Positions 22,795 through 35,479 are shown, numbered from the stretch's first letter. The stretch is 64,000 nucleotides of DNA from Selaginella moellendorffii (GCF_000143415.4 NW_003314286.1:1720359-1784358), one strand, 5' to 3'. The notes: generated from the letters alone by a model not told the origin. Translations and numbers: made by a program.

Positions 22795-23235
22795 TTCCAC
22801 GGGTGACAGGAACCACCGTCGTCTCCCTCTCGGCTTCTAGCTCGAGTTCTTCTAGACAGAGCGAGGGAGAGAGAGAGAGATCGTGATCTTTTCATCGCTT
22901 TAAAACATCGATCACGTCACCAAAGCTTGGGCTTTCGATTTGGATGATATTCACTCTCCAGAACTTCTAGTACCGAATGCGGCCGCGCGGGGATTAATAT
23001 AATCACTTGCTTTTTCCGCTTTAGAATCATACGTTCTTCTCAACAGTGATCAAGCTGTGAGTGTGATCGAGCACGGGAGGAGTGTACCACCCGCCACTGT
23101 CGTCTTTGTTGGGCGCTGTGCTCGTCCAGGAAATCAATCAGAGGGGAAATCACTGCATTTGCTTTTGGTTTTCTTCCTTTAAACGCTGTCGTAGAAGCTC
23201 GTGTTTGTCCAAAAGATGGAGAGTAAACTTAAAGC
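22795..23235. repeat. dispersed duplication, copy 1
   Basis: This block is recognisably repeated at 24188-24672: shared runs include gtcgtctccctctcggcttc, atcacgtcac and ttgttgggcgctgtgctc in the same order, with many small indels. Direct orientation, about 1.4 kb apart. It contains no protein pattern I recognise. Confidence 0.8.
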
Positions 23236-23536
23236 TTTAGTGATGATCAGTGATAACGACGACAACAATTACACTCCCTACACTCTCTTGGATTTGAAGT
23301 CGAAGCTCCTCCGTTTTGCACAGGTAGATGGCGAGGTGGTGGGAAGCTTTCCAGGAGGCCAGGGAGATCTCTCTCGCTCCAAGGGATCCCGGGGAACTGG
23401 TCCCGCAAATGCTGAAAAGCTGCACAAGTGGTTCCTCGCTCAATGCGGATGGAGCTCGCTGGACTTAATTAAATGGTACCATGTAGGGGCCAAGGCTTCA
23501 GACTCGCTCGATCACAGGCTTCGCAGATCTTTGTAG
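23201..23536 (+). CDS. doubtful 111-residue open frame
   Basis: An open frame on the plus strand beginning at the end of the duplicated block. The sequence (start MFVQKMESKLKALVM, Asp/Asn-rich next, then Gly/Ser-rich) resembles no family I know and has no domain, signal or membrane segment. The matching part of the second duplicate does not keep the frame, which argues against coding. Confidence 0.12.
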   Translation: MFVQKMESKLKALVMISDNDDNNYTPYTLLDLKSKLLRFAQVDGEVVGSFPGGQGDLSRSKGSRGTGPANAEKLHKWFLAQCGWSSLDLIKWYHVGAKASDSLDHRLRRSL

Positions 23537-24187
23537 TCGACCAGTTCCTGAGCTGCTTGACTGCCTTCGACAACCTCTCGTTGCCTCTTTCAGTGGTGAA
23601 TTGTTAACTTTGAATCAATGCATGTATTACGTAAGTGATACCTTCGTATGTAGCACTGGTGTTGTAAAAATTCCACCACTGCTCTGGCTTGTCCCCCGAG
23701 TTTAACGTAAGTTTGTGTTTCGTGTTGCCCTCGAGTTTTGGAGACACCCGGAAGTTCCATGTTAGATCCAAAGGTACAGCTCTCTTCCTGAATGGTCGAG
23801 GACTGCGTAACTCATGGTCTGGGGATGCCGGATGGGACTATCCACGAATGCCTAGGTGTTCAGGCGAATGGCAAATAATGCATGATGCTCTTATGTTGTT
23901 TCAACACTTCGTCGTCTTCATCTGAATCATTCCCGTGGCAAAATCTGTAAGCATCTATGGATCTAACAAAAACGATCTAAACTGGTAAGTAGTTTCACCT
24001 TAGTTAAAATATAACTGATCGAAGTCAGATCAGAGACAGATCCATGAATAAATCAAGCACTGAAGAAACTTGCTTGTCTGATTGCGTTGCGATCCAACAG
24101 CCACCACACCCAAAAAAAAGTGTAATTTATAAGTACACCAATCAATCAGAGATTTATCCCCCTCTTTAGTATTATATTTCTTTCTGC

Positions 24188-24672
24188 ATGGTGACAGGAA
24201 CCCGTCGTCTCCCTCTCGGCTTCTAGCTCTCGGGTTTTTCTATGCGCAAAAGAGTGAGATCTAAGAGCAAATCCTGGCTTCCATCGCTTTATACATTGCG
24301 ATCACGTCACAAAAGCTTGGGTTTCGATTTGGATCGTGGAAACTGTGAGTGATATTCTCTCCGAGTCCCAGGACGGAATCAGCGCGGGGGTTAAAATAAT
24401 TGCTTTCTCTTCTGCTTTTCGAATATGAAGATGTGAACAGTGATCAAACTGTGAATGTGATCGAGCACGGGAGGAGGAGTGCGCTAGCCGCCACTGTCTT
24501 CTTTGTTGGGCGCTGTGCTCATTCAATCAATCAATCAGAGGAGGGGAGTCTCATCCTGATACCGGCCTGGTCATTTGCCTTTGCTTTATGTTTTTTAATC
24601 TTTGCTTGCTTGCTCCAGCTTCTAGACTTGGAAAGACGAAGGCGTATATCCAAGAGATCGAGAGAAAAGCTT
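24188..24672. repeat. dispersed duplication, copy 2
   Basis: Partner of 22795-23235. Order of shared words is conserved; divergence is scattered with indels, suggesting an old duplication without coding constraint. Confidence 0.8.
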
Positions 24673-25103
24673 TAAAAGGATGGCGGTCAGTGGCGGGCCT
24701 TTAAAGATCCGTCTGAGATGGCGGCGCAGAGGAGGAGAGAGCCACCATAGCTACAGCTCATGCGAGTCGCGGCAGCCCTTGGATGCGGAGGATCGGAGGG
24801 CGGGGACGGACTAGAGCTATGCGCCGTCAGATGGAAATGTCAGGCATCGATCGGACAGTACCCGTTGGATGGTCTTTCCGGAACGTAACGGGGATCAATC
24901 ACAGAATGTACTGAGGTGCGTCAGGTCGTCCGATTGGAAGGCATGAGCGGTGGTGGGAGAGGCACGCAATCGCGGCACGTGTGGTCCACCCAGTCAGTGT
25001 TGTGGTCTATGCCTCGGTATCACGGCATACGCTCTGGGAGCATGAAATTGACGGCGGGTATGATTGTTTTAATTAATAGAAAGCTTTTTTAAAAAAAAAT
25101 TAA
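24673..25103. other. no gene recognised; edge of retrotransposon block
   Basis: GC-rich up to about 25060, then an abrupt change to AT-rich sequence that continues for kilobases. No coding pattern. Confidence 0.5.
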
Positions 25104-25190
25104 CTATCTACTTAGTAAGCTAGATTTGAAAATCAACAACTTTTATTTTAAAAATTGTTGATTTTCAAATCTAGCTTGCTAAGTAGATAG
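25104..25190. repeat. 36-base inverted repeat with 15-base loop
   Basis: Arms 25104-25139 and 25155-25190 are reverse complements apart from one position that would be a G-U pair in RNA on one strand. The loop is AT-rich. It could be a small MITE remnant or a hairpin RNA source; no clear target duplication was found. Confidence 0.85.
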
Positions 25191-28140
25191 TAAATGTTTC
25201 AAATAGATCCACTAGATCTATAAATGACATGATGTCTATTAGTCAGCCAATGTGAGCAAACATGCAATGGGGCACCTTTTGCTCTTGTTTTACAAAAGTG
25301 ATAATAAGCCTCTAATTGAGCTTACAGAAGGCTTACACAAATTTTGGGCTCTACATGTTAATTGCTCTAAGGTAAAAGGGCAAGCATCCTTTTGATATTG
25401 TCATGCTATATGGAAACTTATGATAACTAGAGTGTATTGGGATCCTAGCTAGATTGTATTGTGGTCAGCTCAGTAGTGGTGTTGTGATCAAAGGAGTTTA
25501 TATAGACCCTATGAAAGATATTTTAAGTATAATGTCTGTACATTTTTCTTAATGCTTCAATTAAAAAGTTGCATAAAAATCTAAACTACAAAAAGTATTA
25601 AATAATTTGGTTTGTTGCATGATCTAGCAATTCCTTTGCTAGCTTTAGCATAAGTTTAGTGGGATTCTATAGAAGTTTAAAAAAAGTTGTTTAATAACAT
25701 CTTAAAGATGTATATCTTTGAATATGTATATAGGTAAATCATACCTAAAAATCCTTAGTGTTAAGGCCATCTTTCAATCTCACATCTCTCAAAAGTCCTA
25801 TATGTTTTAGCATAGCTTTTATACATTGAGAAAGTCAAGTAGTCAAGTAGCCTCTCGAGAAAGAGAGGTTAAAGAGCAAAAAAACAAGCAAGCCCATACT
25901 TGGACAATGGCCATAAAATCTTCAAATCTATGAAGAATACCCTATAAATCTCCTGTTTTTATGGAGTAGTGGTGAATATAAATGTTTTTCCCAGTAGTGG
26001 TATTTGCATATGTGAGTGAAAATGAAAATGGAAAAACTAGGAGCTGTGATGTATAGCATGGTAGAAGAGTGTGTGTAGATAAGAATTTTCTCAAACATGA
26101 TTTTTCAAGTTGTGATGGCATGATAACACTAGTCTACTGATTGCTTGGAGTTAGAAAGGAATGATATCAGCCTCTAGACCACATATCATAGTTGTATGGT
26201 TGTTTGGTTCCTCTTTATTAATTGGTGGGCACTAGTTGATAGAAAGTCCACCCTATAATTCTTGTATATTGTGATGGAAGGAATTATGATGGAGTATGGA
26301 GAATGGAATGATCTTAGTGCAAGCATTTGTAGTTAGCTCCAAAAGTTTTTTGCAACTCAGCAATAGTAAAACTTGTTTGGTGTATATGAATATCCACTTT
26401 AGAATCTTGATGCAAGATGTTAATGAAGATATAATACATTGTGGTATAGGCAATGGTGTAGGAAGTGATTAGGAAATAATTTTGTATTTAATTGAATTAA
26501 AATAAAGGGAAATATGTGTAAATAGAATGGAAAGAATTTAGAAACCAACAAATCCAAATTGGAAAATGACCAAGCTCCTATAAAAATGGAGTTTATACCA
26601 CATCATGATCAAAACTTGGGCTTGCTAAATATTAAATCCTTACCCTTGGATAAAATAAGAAAGTGAAAGAAAGTAGAAAAAAAAGAAAAAGAAAAGAAAA
26701 ACAAAGAAAAGGAAAAGAAAAGTCACTATTGGTGTTGTCAACTTCTATTAAGTGTAGTTAATATTGGATTTATTATATGCAATAGTTATCTCTAGTGTTA
26801 ATCAAAACAACATTTGCAACATCAATACTTTGTGAGATTATTTGGATTTTGTTGAGGCAACGTTTTTTTTCAACATTACTTCTCAACCTCCAAGAGTAGC
26901 TAATATAGAAATCAGAGGCACTCCAAGTTCTATAACAACAATGTTCATGAATTTGAATACTCTCAACACTATAAACTTTGCATCTATATGCCTAACTTAA
27001 GCATGAATTTCAATATAAGGAATCTTACAAAATTTCCTAGAGGTGCACTCCATTATTCCTCTTTATAGGAAATGGGTTATATTTTTAGTTTGCTTAAGTA
27101 TAGGTGGTAGTGGAAATATTTAGAATATGCTTGGATATTCTAGTATATTCTACCATCTAATAGTTGTTATAAAAACGAGCTTAGAAATTTAACATTGGAT
27201 GAACTGGTGTTGAGTGAACCCCTATGGAGCACTGAATATCAAGTACAACAACTGGTGACGGTATGGAATCCTCATCTAGAAAATGTTGGAATAACAAGCT
27301 CATCTGGTTTTCATCTACTTAATTTTTACTTTTTTTTTTCTAGCTAATATCAAGGTGGAATACATCAAGGTTTTAGGAAAAAAAAAAATCCCTTCTCACA
27401 AACTTGGATGGAAGTTATATATTGATAATTCAAATAGAACCCCTAAGGGACTTAAACACTTTATTATCCAATACAAAATTCCCTCAAGGGGTTGTTCCAA
27501 AAGTATAATAGGGTTAGTGAGGCTAAGGCTAAAGACTTAGTTTTAAAGGGACTTTTTAATAATACTTCTAAACTAAGTTGAGATTAGAATTGGGGCATTA
27601 GTGGTTTTCGGTGGAAGTGAAATTGATTGCAATGTTTTTTACTTATGTCGAGTTGTGCCCCACTTGAGTATCATATGGCTTGTTAATCCTCGCTCCTTCT
27701 TAGAGGTTTGGGCCTTCCCATTGGGATGAAAATGGGGGAGTAGGGGTATCTATATTAGGTTGTTAAGTTATAGTGTTTTCTCTTAATGTTTTGAAGTAAA
27801 AGATGCACTCAAGGCTTGGGATTTAGAGGGTCCTATAATCAAGTTTTAAATGTAAAAAATTTGGAGGTTTGGTGTACTTGGTTGCATATACTTATAAAAA
27901 GTGTAGCCAAACCTTAAGTTTAATTTAACCTAGGAAAGGGGATTGGGAGAAAATTTGGGAATCTATGGATAAATAGTTAACACCCCATTATTTATGTAAT
28001 GAATAATTGAATCTAAGTAAGTCCAAGTAGAAGTTGATACAATAGGCAAAAACCTTGCCAAAGGAATTTAACTGAAGCCAAGGTAAAGGTGGTGGGGTAA
28101 ACGAGATAAATTGGTAAATTAGAAAAGAAAAACTTATTAA
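25191..28140. mobile_element. AT-rich decayed repeat sequence
   Basis: About 30-35 percent GC by eye, dense stops on both strands, a GA/A-rich low-complexity patch at 26665-26720. It directly precedes a primer-site-like sequence at 28149, so part is probably an old LTR. No gene recognised. Confidence 0.35.
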
Positions 28141-28148
28141 TTACAATT

Positions 28149-28160
28149 TGGTATTAGAGC
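28149..28160 (+). promoter_or_regulatory. primer-binding-site relic (initiator Met tRNA type)
   Basis: tggtattagagc differs from the usual plant initiator-Met primer site by one C-to-T change, and follows an LTR-like end ttaca. Confidence 0.65.
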
Positions 28161-29568
28161 CTTTTTCTCAGTGCTAGCAAAGGATAAAAGTAGATTATTG
28201 GGAGATGGCTAAAGTAGGGCATAAAAGAACCAAAGCAGAAATGGATCCTCCTTTAAAGATGAAACCTTTAATCAAATAAAAAGTTGTGGATAAGGATTCT
28301 CTTTATAAGGAATACTCTAGTGAAGAAACTTCCAAACAGAAGTCTAATGGTGAAATTTGGTCATCCAAGGCTCAATTGGACACTCTAATTTGATAAGTGG
28401 TATAAACTAATATCTTGCTAAAGACCCTTATACGTAAGCTAAAGCGTGGTGAGAAGTAAAGAAAAAAATAAAAAATTGTAGATGTTAACAGTGTAGAAGG
28501 TATAGACACTTTGGTAGGAATTGCAATAAGACTAGACAACATTAAACAAACCAAAGTAGAGTCAATCCTCTAAGCAATTTAAAAGTATAAACCAAAGCTT
28601 CCATCAATCTTCAAAGGAGTGAATGACTATAAAATGGTGGAGGATTGGTTTTATAATATGGAGGATTACTTCTGAGCATTGTAATTACCAAGCTCAAAAA
28701 AGGTCTCATATACAAAATCATACTTAGTAGATAATGTTAGGTTTTGATGGAAAATGACAAAAACTAATGAAGGATTGATGGTTACTTGGGAAGTGAGGAA
28801 AATAAGGATCTACACAACTTATATTCTCCTGAATGCTATTTTGCACCTAAGGGATGAGTTAAGTAGGTTAAATTAGATAGGAACCATTCAAGAGTATGTA
28901 AAAGTGTTTATGGCCAAAAAGATCTTTGTCACAAATATGGGCAACATGGATGTGTTCCATGCCTTTATATCAAACTTGTAGACTTGGGTTTGGGGCAAGG
29001 TGATACACTAAAACCTGACCAATTATAAATAAGTATTAGACGCAACTATCAAGGTGTATTTCAATAATAACCTATGAAAAGGGAATATGACAGGGTCTAG
29101 ATTCATATTTAGCAAGGGAGCTAAACCAAAAGGGACATATAGAAAAGGGAAATTCGTGAAGAGTTACTTTAAGAATGAATTATTAAGGTTATGAAAAGGT
29201 AGATCTAGTGGCTCAAGAGCAAATAAGTGGGGGAGTTAAGTAAAAAAGAATAAATTCAATGATAAGAAAATTATGTTTACTAATAGTGTGGGGAATAATG
29301 TATGCTACAATTGTGGTGAAGTGAGACACTTTTAAAAGAATGTTCCTACTTGAAGAAGGCTAAAGTTAATATAACTATTAAGTTAAGTGAAATCTAAAGT
29401 AAGGTATGTAATCCATTCCTTAACTCAAAATTCCTCATCACTGATGCAGAGAGTGAGTCATTTGTGACATCTACTACCCCTTTGAGGGAAGATCAAAGAT
29501 AACTTTATTAAAATCTTTATTGATATGAGTGTTTCAGATAATTTTGTGATTGGAGATATGTAAGTAAC

Positions 29569-30440
29569 CAAAGAGAATGATTTGAGAAATAATTTATAAA
29601 GGTTCAAATATAAAGGGAAAATGCCTATAAACAAGAGTGCACTCGTTTTTCCAATCGATTATAAATATCTTTGGGTTTGAATAATATTAGGTTAGGTGAC
29701 CTCACAAGAAGTCTAAATTCAAGAGTTTACATTTGGTATTAAAAAAGTATTAGGTCCAACTTTATTAGTTAGTGTGAGATACAAATCCTTAAGCCCCAAA
29801 GTGGAGCAGAAAGGGTGCGACATAAACAAAAGTCTAACAAGTGTAACATGTTTGGACCAAAAGCTTCAAATTGGAAAATCGAGAGTGGGAGTAGAACTCC
29901 AAATAAAGTGCTCGAGGAATGAGCATAAAGCAATTGGTGAATAAATCTCTAAAAAGGGACCGAAGAAGGACTGACACATGACAAGTGTTCTGACATATGG
30001 AAATGTTAGGAATGAGTTTGAGATTGAATCTGAGAAGGAACTTGAGATGGAGTTCGAGATGAGTCTGAAATAGAGTTCAATATGGACTCGAGATGGACAC
30101 AAAATGGAGTCCAAGATGGAGTCCTATATAAATATGAGATGGACCTAAGATGGGCCTGAGATAGAATCTAAGATGGACTTGAGATGGAGTCTGAGATGGA
30201 CCTGAGATGAAGTTCGAGGTCGAGGCTAAAAAGGAGACGAAGATTGAGATCGAGACTGAGACTAAGAACTTGAGAGAAGCATATTAAATTATAAGTAACT
30301 AAAGGGAATAACTCAAGAAATAATCCATAAGGGTTCAAATATAAAAACAAAGAGCCTATAAATAATAGTGCACCCCCTTTTTTCAATCAGTTAAGGGTCT
30401 TGAGATACTTGGGGTTAAGTATTCAAATTCAAGAGATAAA
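29569..30440 (+). mobile_element. inserted, decayed B-type LTR fragment
   Basis: This splits the protease region of the decayed gypsy copy. About 125 bases at 29569-29690 are repeated at 30288-30415. Between them, 29785-30280 matches in inverted orientation the end of the B LTR (compare 50060-50490), including the gagatgga-type minisatellite, heavily altered by transitions. A short duplication (gagata) flanks the insert. Confidence 0.6.
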
Positions 30441-32749
30441 ATATAATTTAGCAAGACAAACTAATGATGCAGTGGTTGGGGGAATCAAGGACTATAAAGT
30501 TTTTTCAACACAGTTAAAGCACCAATAAAGTATTTTGACAAATAAGAGTCGAAGTACAAATATAGAAAATGGATATAAATTTCACCATTTTGGACATGGC
30601 AAGATTTGATATAATCTTTGGGATGGATTGGTTCAATTAGTTTATAATAACTTTATGTAAATAAGGTAGAAATCTAGTGATATTGGTGAATACCTAAGGA
30701 GAATGATCTAGGGTGCAATATAAGGCTAAAGCTTCTATTTGAACTTGGTGTCCATGAAAAGACAACTCACTAAAAGAATTAAAGTAATATTTTTGTGCTT
30801 ACTTTCAATGGGGAATGACAAAAAGGTGACAATAGAAAAAGTGCCTTTAGTGATTTAGTAAATGTTAGCCCAATTTTGAAATACCATACCAAATAAATTA
30901 CTAGTGGGGTTACCTTCTACTTGACCGATAGAACATAAGATTGAGTTAATCAAAAGTGCTAAAATAATGGTTCATCCCCCTTATTAGTTGAATAAAAAGG
31001 AACTCAAGAAGCTCAAATGCTAACTTGAGGAGTTGGTTGATAAAGGGTATGTTAAATTGAGCAAGTTGCTATATGGGGCATTAGTGTTATTTGTGAAAAA
31101 GAAAGACAGCTTTATGCGTATGTGCATAAATTATTGATTGCTCAACAAGTATACATAGAAGAATAAATACCTATTTCCAAGGATTGAGGGCCTATTTGAT
31201 AGATTGGGAAAGGCAAAATACTTCTCAAAAATTGACCTAAAGTTAAGATACTACTAAATTAGGGTAGCAGAGGAAGATGTCAAGAAGACAATTTGTTAGA
31301 TAAAGTATAGGAGCTTTGAGTTCCTAGTGATGATTTTTGGGTTGTACAATGCGCCGGCAACACCCAAACACACAAGAACCCTTCAAAGAGTGTAAAGTGT
31401 ACCTCTACTACTGATGCCAAATGCTAGTAACTACATGAAATAATAGAAACTTTGGAAAACAAAGTGGGAAAAGAAAGAAAAGGAATAAATGTGAAGCTTG
31501 AAGATAGGCCAATGGGAAACTTTATAGTCAGATTAAACCTTGATGTGAAAAAAAATGAAAAAATGTGTGGAAAAAGAAGAAAAATAAAAGAAAAAGAGTG
31601 AGTACTTAAAGAACTTAACTTGTACTTAGATTTCGGCTCAATAAAATGTAATATGCAAATGCAGCCTCGTGATGACTTTAGATATGCTCCAAAAATTGGT
31701 TGAAATCAAGAAAAAAAAAGAGATAGAAGAGGGGATGCATTGCCTAATATGGTAAGTGTGGAAATGATGAAAGATGGGGTGATATGGTGGAGTGTTGAGA
31801 TGGTGGTAGCACTTTGAAAAGGTGGTTGTCTCTAAAAGTTCCAAGCCTATGGTATGATATGTCAGACGAAAAAAAAATTGTAGTTGAAATAGATGGCATA
31901 GTTGCTTGATTGCTGGTAAAGGGAGGTGGCATGTGTCCACTGAGTGTTGGAGCAAGAGAAAGTGGCTTTGGCTTTTGTGGCCTTGCCTAGGGATTCATCT
32001 AGGTGCCTTGAGTGAACAGGTTCACCTGGTTGGAAGAAAGTCACTCTAGAAAAGCTAGCATATCATCAATAAATAGTTGCAATGGTATTTCAAAAATAGC
32101 ACATCTAAATTGGATTTTCCTTATAAATATAATTACATCAATTTAGTTCATGAGGAGATCTTTTTCCATATTAGCTCAAGTCACAATGCTCGATTACGAA
32201 AAAATGCTATAGCATGGGCTTACTATTAAGTTGAAGTAATGTCTTTTGTTGCTAGTGTGTGTATGTGTGTCTATGGCATGGTGTAAATATGATCTCAAAT
32301 GAAGATGTGGATAATGGTGAAAGAATGAAAGATGCAAAATAGGCATTTAAAAGTAAGTGTGGGCAATGTTATTAGAAGTGATTTATGATGGATCTGTGAG
32401 TATAGATGATATGGAATGGGTGTGGGGAATGCGTGGGGTAAAGTAATGGTAAGGGAAGGGCTAAAAAACCTAGAACCTAACCTAACCCAAGTGAAGAACT
32501 TCCATACAAATGGCAATGCAGCCTAAGCATGAAATCCAAGGCAAGAGCCATGGTCTAATAGAGAAACCCTTTAGAAATAAGAAAAGAAATTGTGAAAATA
32601 AAATGAAAGAAAGGAAGTAAATGAAAAATAAAAGAAAAGGAACACCTCACCGGATGAAATGTTTGAGGTGAGAGAATGGAATTGTGGAGATGGATATCTT
32701 GAAGGACGTTTAAAAGGGGCACAATGCCATAAGCAAGTACTAATATCAA

Positions 32750-33545
32750 TGCCTCAAATGATATTGCACAAGCTTTGAAATGAGAGGCAATAATGACATA
32801 CTCATTGCTAATAGTCAACTTTGGAAAAAGTCTATCAGATAAAATGCTACCAACTTAAACAAATGGAAAAATGTTAGGATAAGGGTGTAAGGAATAGGAT
32901 CCTAACATTGGTACTGGAGCCTAGTTCAATTCTCGCGACTGATGAGTGGGGCAAGAATATTCTTAAGGAATATTCAATATAGTGGAGGAATTGGTAGACC
33001 CTAAGAGAAAGACCATGGTGACCAGAGGATGGCATAAAAATAATCACAAACAATCATTCTCTCGTGAGGGGAAGATTGTTAGACACCAGGTCAAGATAAT
33101 AGGATAAAGAAAAGGCTTTACAATTAAGTGATCACCCCTTTAAATAGTTAGTTTAGGGTGTAAAGGATAGGATCCTAACATTAGTATTGGAGCCTCTTGA
33201 AAAGTCTAAATTTATAAGCTTACAAGTAGTTGGAAATAATAATGACATACTTATTGATTTAGGGTGTAAGGGATAAGATCCTAACATTGGTATCAGAGCC
33301 TCCCAAAAAGTCTAAATTTATGAGCTTACAAGTAATTAAAAGTAATAATAACATACTCATTGCCAATAGTTGACTTTGGAAAAGGCCTCATTAGATAAAA
33401 TGCTACTAACTCAAATAAATGGAAAATTAAATTTATGAGCTTACAAGTAATTGAAGGCAATAATGACATACTCATTGTCAATAGTCAACTTTGGAAAAAG
33501 CCTTATCAGATAAAATGCTACTAACTCAAATAAATGAAAAATTGC
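32750..33545 (+). repeat. tandem array of LTR-end and primer-site-like fragments
   Basis: Units containing gacatactcattg, tttggaaaa and atgctac(t)aac(t)caaat recur about four times. Primer-site-like words (tggtactggagcc, agtattggagcc, tggtatcagagcc) occur at about 32905, 33180 and 33288. It reads as duplicated LTR/primer-site junctions of a gypsy-type element. Confidence 0.6.
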
Positions 33546-34024
33546 CATTAACTCTAACCATCCTTTTGCAGCACAAGGGGAGTATTATAAACTTGGCACC
33601 AAATGCAACTATGCATATACCGAGTAATGTCACTTTGTATTTCCAACTAATAGAAGATAAACTTGAGTTTATATTAACTAACATAAAGAGAATAATAGGA
33701 GATCTCTTTTTATAAAATTGAACTTGGAAAGTAAAAACTAGATAAAATTATGCTGAATAAGCCCCTTGATAGTCCTTCTGAAAGAAGAATAGAAGGATCA
33801 TTGACTTATTCATGTAAGAATTCTCTACTACTTGCGTAATTCCTTGTTTCCTAGGAAAGCCTCTATGTTAAGACCTTCGACTGTAACAACACTAACAGAA
33901 TGTTATTGACGCTAAAGCCTCCACCTAGGAAATGGAGGATGCTAATTCAGAAAATGCTAACAATGTTGATGTGTAGCCAACTTCATCATATGTCTAATAA
34001 CGGACATCATAGCCACAATGACAT

Positions 34025-34029
34025 CTTTG
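34025..34029. repeat. target site duplication of element B, left
   Basis: ctttg, identical to 50509-50513 on the far side of the 16.5-kb nested element. Confidence 0.85.
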
Positions 34030-35463
34030 TGTAAGCGACTAATTTTTCCATTCTACTTTAGTCACTTAACCATACCTCCGACCACTTGGAGGAGTCTCAT
34101 TCACAACCTCCATAAGTCCAATTTAGGACTTGGGACTTGCTAGCCCCAAGAATGGCATCCATGCCACTCAACACTTGCACTTGGTCCAAGTGCTCCACGT
34201 GTCCGGTCCCAAGACTGACACCCAAAGATACCACTGACATATTAGCCCGTTATGCTAAGGCCATGCCCATTCACCTTTGCTGCACTAGTGGTCCAATACC
34301 ACTTGCATCACAATCCCGTCTCTCCAAGACTGGGCCATCCGTCCACGAGTGGTCCACTAGATCCACTCCTTAGCATCCTTAGGATGCCCACAGACCTAGG
34401 GATAGCCTTCCCCAAAGTCCTTTTGACAGTTCCTACCAAGTCCCTTTTCTGTCAATGGCCATGTTCGCCAACACTGCCACTTGATCAAGGCCCACAGGCC
34501 CGACCACTAAGTCCCATGGTCCTCTGGGACTTCCTCACCATGTGACTGTATCCTTAGTCACTACACTAGAGGATTGCTCTTCCTCCTTTCCCCCATTTGG
34601 GACTTAGAGACAACATTTCGGAACACCATGGGCCTACGCGAGCCCCGTGGGTACTCTCCCCACCTTCCGCCTTTAGGTGCTCTAGCCATGGGCTTAGAGC
34701 GAGGTTCCATTGAGCCACGCCTGGTATCCAAGTAGGTAGTGCCACCCACACTTGGACTGGGAGATTCGGCCAGTCGATCTCCCGGGGGAACTAGAGCCGG
34801 CTCTTGAACACTTCACCAAGCTACCCCGCTTGTCGGTCCAAGTTCACTCTAGTCTTGGACTTCCCAGTGGTCAGTTTATCACCCAACACTGGGTCTGGCC
34901 TTCTTGGGCCAAACTGGCCTTTCCTGGCCAAACTGGCCTTTCCTGGCCAAACTGGCTCCACTGCAGTCCTCCCCCTTACTATACTTTTGGAGCTCACCAA
35001 ACCCCCCCAGGGTCTGGGAGACGAACGCTTTGGGCTTTCACCCTCTCAGACTCGGACTCGGACTCGGACTTGGACTCAAACTCGGTCTCGGCCTCCACCT
35101 TGGTCTCGGTCTCGGTTTTGACCTCGGACTCCATCTCGGTCCATCTCGGACTCCGTCTCGGTCCATCTCGGACTCCATCTTGGACTCCGTCTCGGTCCAT
35201 CTCGGACTCCACCTCGGACTCCATCTCGGACTCCTCCACGTGTCATGTGTTGGTCCTTTTGGGTCCCTTTTTGGAGCCTCGCTTATTGCTCGCTTCGTGC
35301 TTGTTCCTCGAGCACTTTGTTGGGAGTTCCACTCCCGCTCTCGACCTTTCAAGTTGGAGCTTTTAGTCCAAATGTGTTACGCTCGTTTGGCTTTCGCTTC
35401 GGCCACTACCACGTGGCACCCTTTCCGGCTCCACTTTGGGGCCTAGGGATTTTGTGTCTCACA
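34030..35463 (-). repeat. element B LTR (left)
   Basis: 1434 bases, TG...CA ends. Homologous to 49048-50508 and 46017-47709. It includes the GGACTC minisatellite at 35040-35240 and a core block (tactatacttttgg then ctttgggctttcaccc). Open frames inside are by-products of repeats, not genes. Confidence 0.9.
35040..35240. repeat. GGACTC-type minisatellite in B LTR
   Basis: Units of 6 and 12 bases (ggactc; catctcggactc) in tandem. Related arrays occur in every A and B LTR, with different lengths. Confidence 0.9.
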
Positions 35464-35479
35464 ACTCCACCACCCATAG
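35464..35479 (-). promoter_or_regulatory. polypurine tract of element B
   Basis: On the minus strand a purine-rich tatgggtggtggagt abuts the LTR end. Element A has nearly the same sequence at 37004-37018. Confidence 0.75.

Larger units (their letters stand above)
28146..31355 (+). mobile_element. decayed Ty3/gypsy element (gag to reverse transcriptase)
   Basis: An old plus-strand copy of the element at 35850-43671. It opens with a primer-site-like tggtattagagc at 28149-28160. Gag follows from about 28205: recognisable words include VNDYKMVEDWFYNMEDYF at about 28620 and the CCHC knuckle CYNCGE at about 29305. Protease (IDMSVSDNF at about 29515) is interrupted by an insertion, resumes at about 30440, and passes into reverse transcriptase (KYFSKIDL at about 31220, EFLVM at about 31318) before breaking off at about 31355. 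Stops are everywhere, mostly explained by C-to-T and G-to-A changes. Non-functional. Confidence 0.85.
31356..34029. mobile_element. AT-rich decayed repeat sequence
   Basis: Follows the break in the old gypsy copy. Contains an A-rich patch at 31460-31600 and the tandem array at 32750-33545. Short frames resemble no protein. No gene recognised. Confidence 0.35.

Noticed and set aside
34030-34372. Short frames near B LTR starts as small genes
   Set aside because: Repeated in each LTR with different frame breaks and no conserved protein.
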